Assembly: GCF_016863035.1 (NCBI RefSeq)
Contig: NZ_BOOC01000033.1
Coordinates: 1 to 64,000 of the forward strand
Source: Microbispora corallina
Lineage (GTDB): Bacteria; Actinomycetota; Actinomycetes; Streptosporangiales; Streptosporangiaceae
DNA: 64,000 nt
Reading direction: 5' to 3'
Part shown: positions 61,432-64,000 of the stretch, in pieces
Layout: the number at the start of each line of letters is the position of its first letter
Numbering within the stretch: the first letter of the stretch is position 1
The notes under the pieces: model-generated
Databases searched by the model: none
The model's input: only the letters and a program-made list of their open reading frames with translations
Told to the model about the DNA's origin: nothing
Made by a program: the position numbers and the translations under genes

Positions 61432-63425
61432 CCACGGACCGGCTCATGGCGCTCGACCTGCTCGTCGCGGTCCTCACGGCGGCGGCGTGGACGGGCGCGG
61501 GGGCGGCGGCGGCCGCTCGGCGTCCGCGCGTGGCGGCGGCGCTGCTCGCGGCGGCGATCGTGCTGTCGGCCGCCCGGGCCGGTTCCGTGATCGCCCTGGC
61601 GGGGGCCGGGTGGTGGTTCGTCCAGGAGAAGGTCGTCTTCGGCCTGCCCCTGCTGGTCGCGGGGACGCTCGTCGCGGGCGTCCTCGCCGCACCCCGGCTG
61701 CTCGCCGCCGTCCGCGGGGGCGCGGCGGAGGCCGCCGGGGCGCCGGCCGTCGTCGTGCCCCTTCTGGGAACGGGATACGCGGCGGCGGCCGGCCCCGTCC
61801 AGACCTTCCTGCTCGGGTACCCGGCCACGTGGAGCACCGGCCTCGTCCTGACGGCCGTGGTCGCCGGGGCCGTCCTGGTGACCTGGCGGGCCGTCTCCGG
61901 CCGGGTCCCCGGCCTGCGTACGGCCTCGGCCGCGGTCGCGCTGGCCGGCGTCGCCGGGGTGGTCCTCGGCGTCCTCCCTCTCGGCGGCGGGGCGGCGGCC
62001 GTGAGCGGCCACGACCCGGGCGACCCGGGCGACACGGGCGGCATGAGCGGTATGAGCGGTATGAGCGGTATGAGCGCCATGGGTGACATGAGCGCGATGG
62101 GCCATGCCCGTCACCAGGACCGGATGCGGTCGGTCACCGAGCTGCGCGGGCCGGACACCCCGGACCAGGGGGGCGCCGTGCGCCGGTTCACCCTCACCGC
62201 CCGCACCGCGACCGTGACGCTGTCGTCGGGACGGCGCGTCTCCGCCTGGACGTTCGACGGCCGCGTCCCCGGCCCGCCGATCACGGCCGTCCAAGGCGAC
62301 CTGGTCGAGGTGCGGCTGCGCAACGCCGACATCTCCGCCGGCGTGACCCTGCACTGGCACGGCTACGACGTGCCGTCCGGCGAGGACGGCGTCCCCGGCC
62401 TGACCCAGGAGGCCGTCATGCCGGGGCAGGAGTTCGTGTACCGGTTCCGCGCGGAGCAGGCCGGCACGTTCTGGTACCACACCCACGAGGTGTCCGACCT
62501 GGGCGTCCGCATGGGCCTGTACGGCACGCTCGTGGTCACTCCGCGCGCGGCGGCCCCCGCGGGGCTCGACCTCACGCTGCCCGTGCACACGTTCGCGGGC
62601 GCGACCGTCGCCGGCGACCACGACCGGCCGATCGAGCAGACAGTGGCCGCCGGCACCGCCGTACGGCTGCGCCTGATCGACACCGACAACGACCCGCACC
62701 GGTTCACGCTCGCGGGCACGCCGTACCGGCTGGTGGCGGTGGACGGCGCGGACCTGCACGAGCCGGGCGTCCTCACCCGGTCCGCCCTCCGGCTGGCCGC
62801 GGGCGGACGGTACGACCTCGCCTTCACCATGCCGGCCGGCGGGTCCGTGGTGCTCCGGGTCGACGACCGCACGGTCGCCCTCACCCTCTCCAGCGGGGCC
62901 GCGGCCACCGGCCAGAGCCCCGGCGCGGACGGGGCGTCCTGGCCCGAGCTCGACCTGACCCGGTACGGCACGCCGGCCCCCACCCCCTTCACGGCGCGGA
63001 CCCCGGCCGACCGGCGGTTCACGCTCGTGCTCGACAGGGGGCTGTCCCTCGCGGGCGGCAGGCCGCTGTACGCGTACACGGTCAACGGGGACGCCTTCCC
63101 CGACATCCCGCCGCAGACGGTGGCGGAGGGCGACCTGGTGAGGTTCACGGTGGTCAACCGCGGCAGCGACACCCATCCGTGGCACCTGCACGGCCACCGG
63201 GTGCTCGTGCTCTCCAGGAACGGGCGCGCCCCCACCGGCAGCCCGCTCTGGCTCGACACGTTCGACGTGCGGCCGGGCGAGGTGTGGGAGGTGGCCTTCC
63301 GGGCCGACAACCCCGGCCTGTGGATGAACCACTGTCACAACCTGGGGCACGCGGACCAGGGCATGGTCCTCCACCTGGCGTACGAGGGGGTCGGCACGCC
63401 CTTCCACGGCGCGCACGGCGGATGA
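61428..63425 (+). CDS. Membrane-anchored multicopper oxidase
   Basis: 665 residues. The N-terminal 190 hold about six transmembrane helices. Residues about 199-230 are a Met/His-rich linker (GGMSGMSGMSGMSAMGDMSA). The rest is a cupredoxin multicopper oxidase with copper motifs LHWHGYD, FWYHTHEVSD, HPWHLHGHR and HCHNLGHADQGM (type 1 Met ligand included). It probably oxidises copper(I) or organic substrates outside the membrane. GTG 61428 overlaps the DUF6220 stop. A membrane-domain fusion is less common than a signal peptide. Confidence 0.92.
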   Translation: MTTDRLMALDLLVAVLTAAAWTGAGAAAAARRPRVAAALLAAAIVLSAARAGSVIALAGAGWWFVQEKVVFGLPLLVAGTLVAGVLAAPRLLAAVRGGAAEAAGAPAVVVPLLGTGYAAAAGPVQTFLLGYPATWSTGLVLTAVVAGAVLVTWRAVSGRVPGLRTASAAVALAGVAGVVLGVLPLGGGAAAVSGHDPGDPGDTGGMSGMSGMSGMSAMGDMSAMGHARHQDRMRSVTELRGPDTPDQGGAVRRFTLTARTATVTLSSGRRVSAWTFDGRVPGPPITAVQGDLVEVRLRNADISAGVTLHWHGYDVPSGEDGVPGLTQEAVMPGQEFVYRFRAEQAGTFWYHTHEVSDLGVRMGLYGTLVVTPRAAAPAGLDLTLPVHTFAGATVAGDHDRPIEQTVAAGTAVRLRLIDTDNDPHRFTLAGTPYRLVAVDGADLHEPGVLTRSALRLAAGGRYDLAFTMPAGGSVVLRVDDRTVALTLSSGAAATGQSPGADGASWPELDLTRYGTPAPTPFTARTPADRRFTLVLDRGLSLAGGRPLYAYTVNGDAFPDIPPQTVAEGDLVRFTVVNRGSDTHPWHLHGHRVLVLSRNGRAPTGSPLWLDTFDVRPGEVWEVAFRADNPGLWMNHCHNLGHADQGMVLHLAYEGVGTPFHGAHGG

Positions 63426-63535
63426 CGCGGCGGGCGCGGAGCCCGGGAAGCGCAGGCTCGGCAGAGAGATTTCCGAATACGACACGCCATTTCGGTCCGG
63501 CGCCACGTAAAGAATCGCGCTGTCCGCTGGACCGG

Positions 63536-63554
63536 GTGTAAACGAAGGGTAATC
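63536..63554 (+). promoter_or_regulatory. Shared 19-base motif, SH3-protein promoter
   Basis: GTGTAAACGAAGGGTAATC, 72 bases before the start codon, matches the GDPD-side motif at 18 of 19 positions. It holds direct repeats GTAAAC and GTAATC, 11 bases apart. Confidence 0.5.
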
Positions 63555-63626
63555 AGAGCAAAACTTAGGGTGAGCATCACAGGCCGGGTCCCGCCAAGCA
63601 AGCGATCAGGACCGGAAGGAGACATC

Positions 63627-64000
63627 GTGACACTCGCCCACCGGATCGTCCCCGCGATGGCGGCCTGCGCCGCCGCGGGATCGCTCGTCGTCGCCGTCCC
63701 ACCCGCGGCGCAGGGCGCGAGCCGGGCCCGCCCGGAGCCGGACGTCGAGGCGCAGACGCTCTCGTGCACCTACCGCGTGCACGGCGTCCGCCCCTCCAGC
63801 TACCTCCACGTACGGCACGGCCCGGGGCTGCGGTACCACCCCGTCGGCACCCTCCGGGTGTCCGACGGCCGCTTCGCCGGCGCGTGCTCGGCCTCCGGCG
63901 GCTGGGTGCCGGTCCGGGCGTCGGGCGGCACGGACGGCTGGGCCGCGGCCCGCTACCTGCACAGGCTGGCGCTCGCCCAGCCGAGCGTGTTCATCCGGCC
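63627..64000 (+). CDS. Secreted SH3-domain protein (partial, runs off window)
   Basis: GTG 63627 follows GAAGGAGA. The 124 visible residues give a signal peptide (MTLAHRIVPAMAACAAAGSL, cleavage near AQGA) and a bacterial SH3 domain (YRVHGVRPSSYLHVRHGPGL, then GGWVPVRASGGTDGWAAARY). Such domains bind cell-wall peptidoglycan, and the protein may be a wall hydrolase or a regulator of one. The C-terminus lies outside the window. Confidence 0.85.
   Translation, partial: MTLAHRIVPAMAACAAAGSLVVAVPPAAQGASRARPEPDVEAQTLSCTYRVHGVRPSSYLHVRHGPGLRYHPVGTLRVSDGRFAGACSASGGWVPVRASGGTDGWAAARYLHRLALAQPSVFIR

Noticed and set aside
60897..63506. 869-codon open frame on the minus strand
   Set aside because: Opposite the DUF6220 and multicopper oxidase genes. 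The composition is low-complexity Arg/Gly/His with no motif.

Overview
The window is about 72% GC by eye. Start codons are often GTG, shadow ORFs are long, and small genes frequently overlap as ATGA or GTGA. Gene content fits a filamentous actinomycete, probably of the Streptosporangiales (Streptosporangium, Nonomuraea or Actinomadura type). Pointers are a CU044_5270-type protein beside an ECF sigma factor, a LAL-type LuxR regulator, a PhoX phosphatase, an AA10 chitin monooxygenase, a DUF6220 protein, and cysteine-less L33/L31 paralogs behind a Zur-like box. No rRNA, tRNA, CRISPR array, transposase or prophage gene was seen. It reads as a chromosome arm or accessory region.

Left part (1-9.1 kb): a truncated secreted enzyme with an N-terminal ricin-type lectin domain and a LacI-like operator far upstream; an aldo/keto reductase divergent from an AraC regulator; then a tight six-gene operon (binding lipoprotein, two permeases, GntR/UTRA regulator, ROK kinase, NanE epimerase) with a DasR-like palindrome at its promoter. 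It looks like a self-regulated amino-sugar uptake module.

Regulatory part (9.1-30 kb): a MarR gene with tandem palindromes facing a 58-residue membrane protein, a LAL regulator, two translationally coupled orphan histidine kinases, PhoX, an MFS-glycosyltransferase-glycosyltransferase operon, and a 1388-residue sensor that fuses a kinase, a receiver, a PP2C phosphatase and an anti-sigma kinase domain, coupled to a STAS antagonist. A degenerate small kinase, a lipoprotein, and a MarR/haloalkane dehalogenase pair around a 36-bp perfect palindrome follow.

Middle (29.5-51.6 kb): small enzymes and regulators, many in divergent regulator-target pairs with visible operators (TetR/MBL, MarR/unknown). 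Others are a TPR protein built from near-identical 126-bp units, a glycine-rich secreted protein with a duplicated Cys domain, an AT-richer patch with two small HTH proteins, a Zur-like box with rpmG-rpmE2, tandem metalloprotease lipoproteins, the AA10 enzyme, a methyltransferase with an in-frame 27-bp minisatellite, an MFS pump, and an ECF sigma operon ending in a strong hairpin.

Right part (51.6-64 kb): a metal-themed stretch. It holds a ZIP-like membrane protein whose C-terminus resembles actinobacterial IHF, a His-rich DivIVA-like coiled-coil protein, a secreted GDPD, an ArsR-CDF efflux pair with an apparently leaderless regulator mRNA, a His-rich DUF4396 protein behind a CsoR-like box, and a membrane-anchored multicopper oxidase with a Met/His-rich linker. 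Two cell-envelope glycosyltransferases, a zinc ribbon protein and an acetyltransferase sit among them. A truncated SH3 secreted protein ends the window. Its promoter shares an 18/19-base motif with the secreted GDPD gene.
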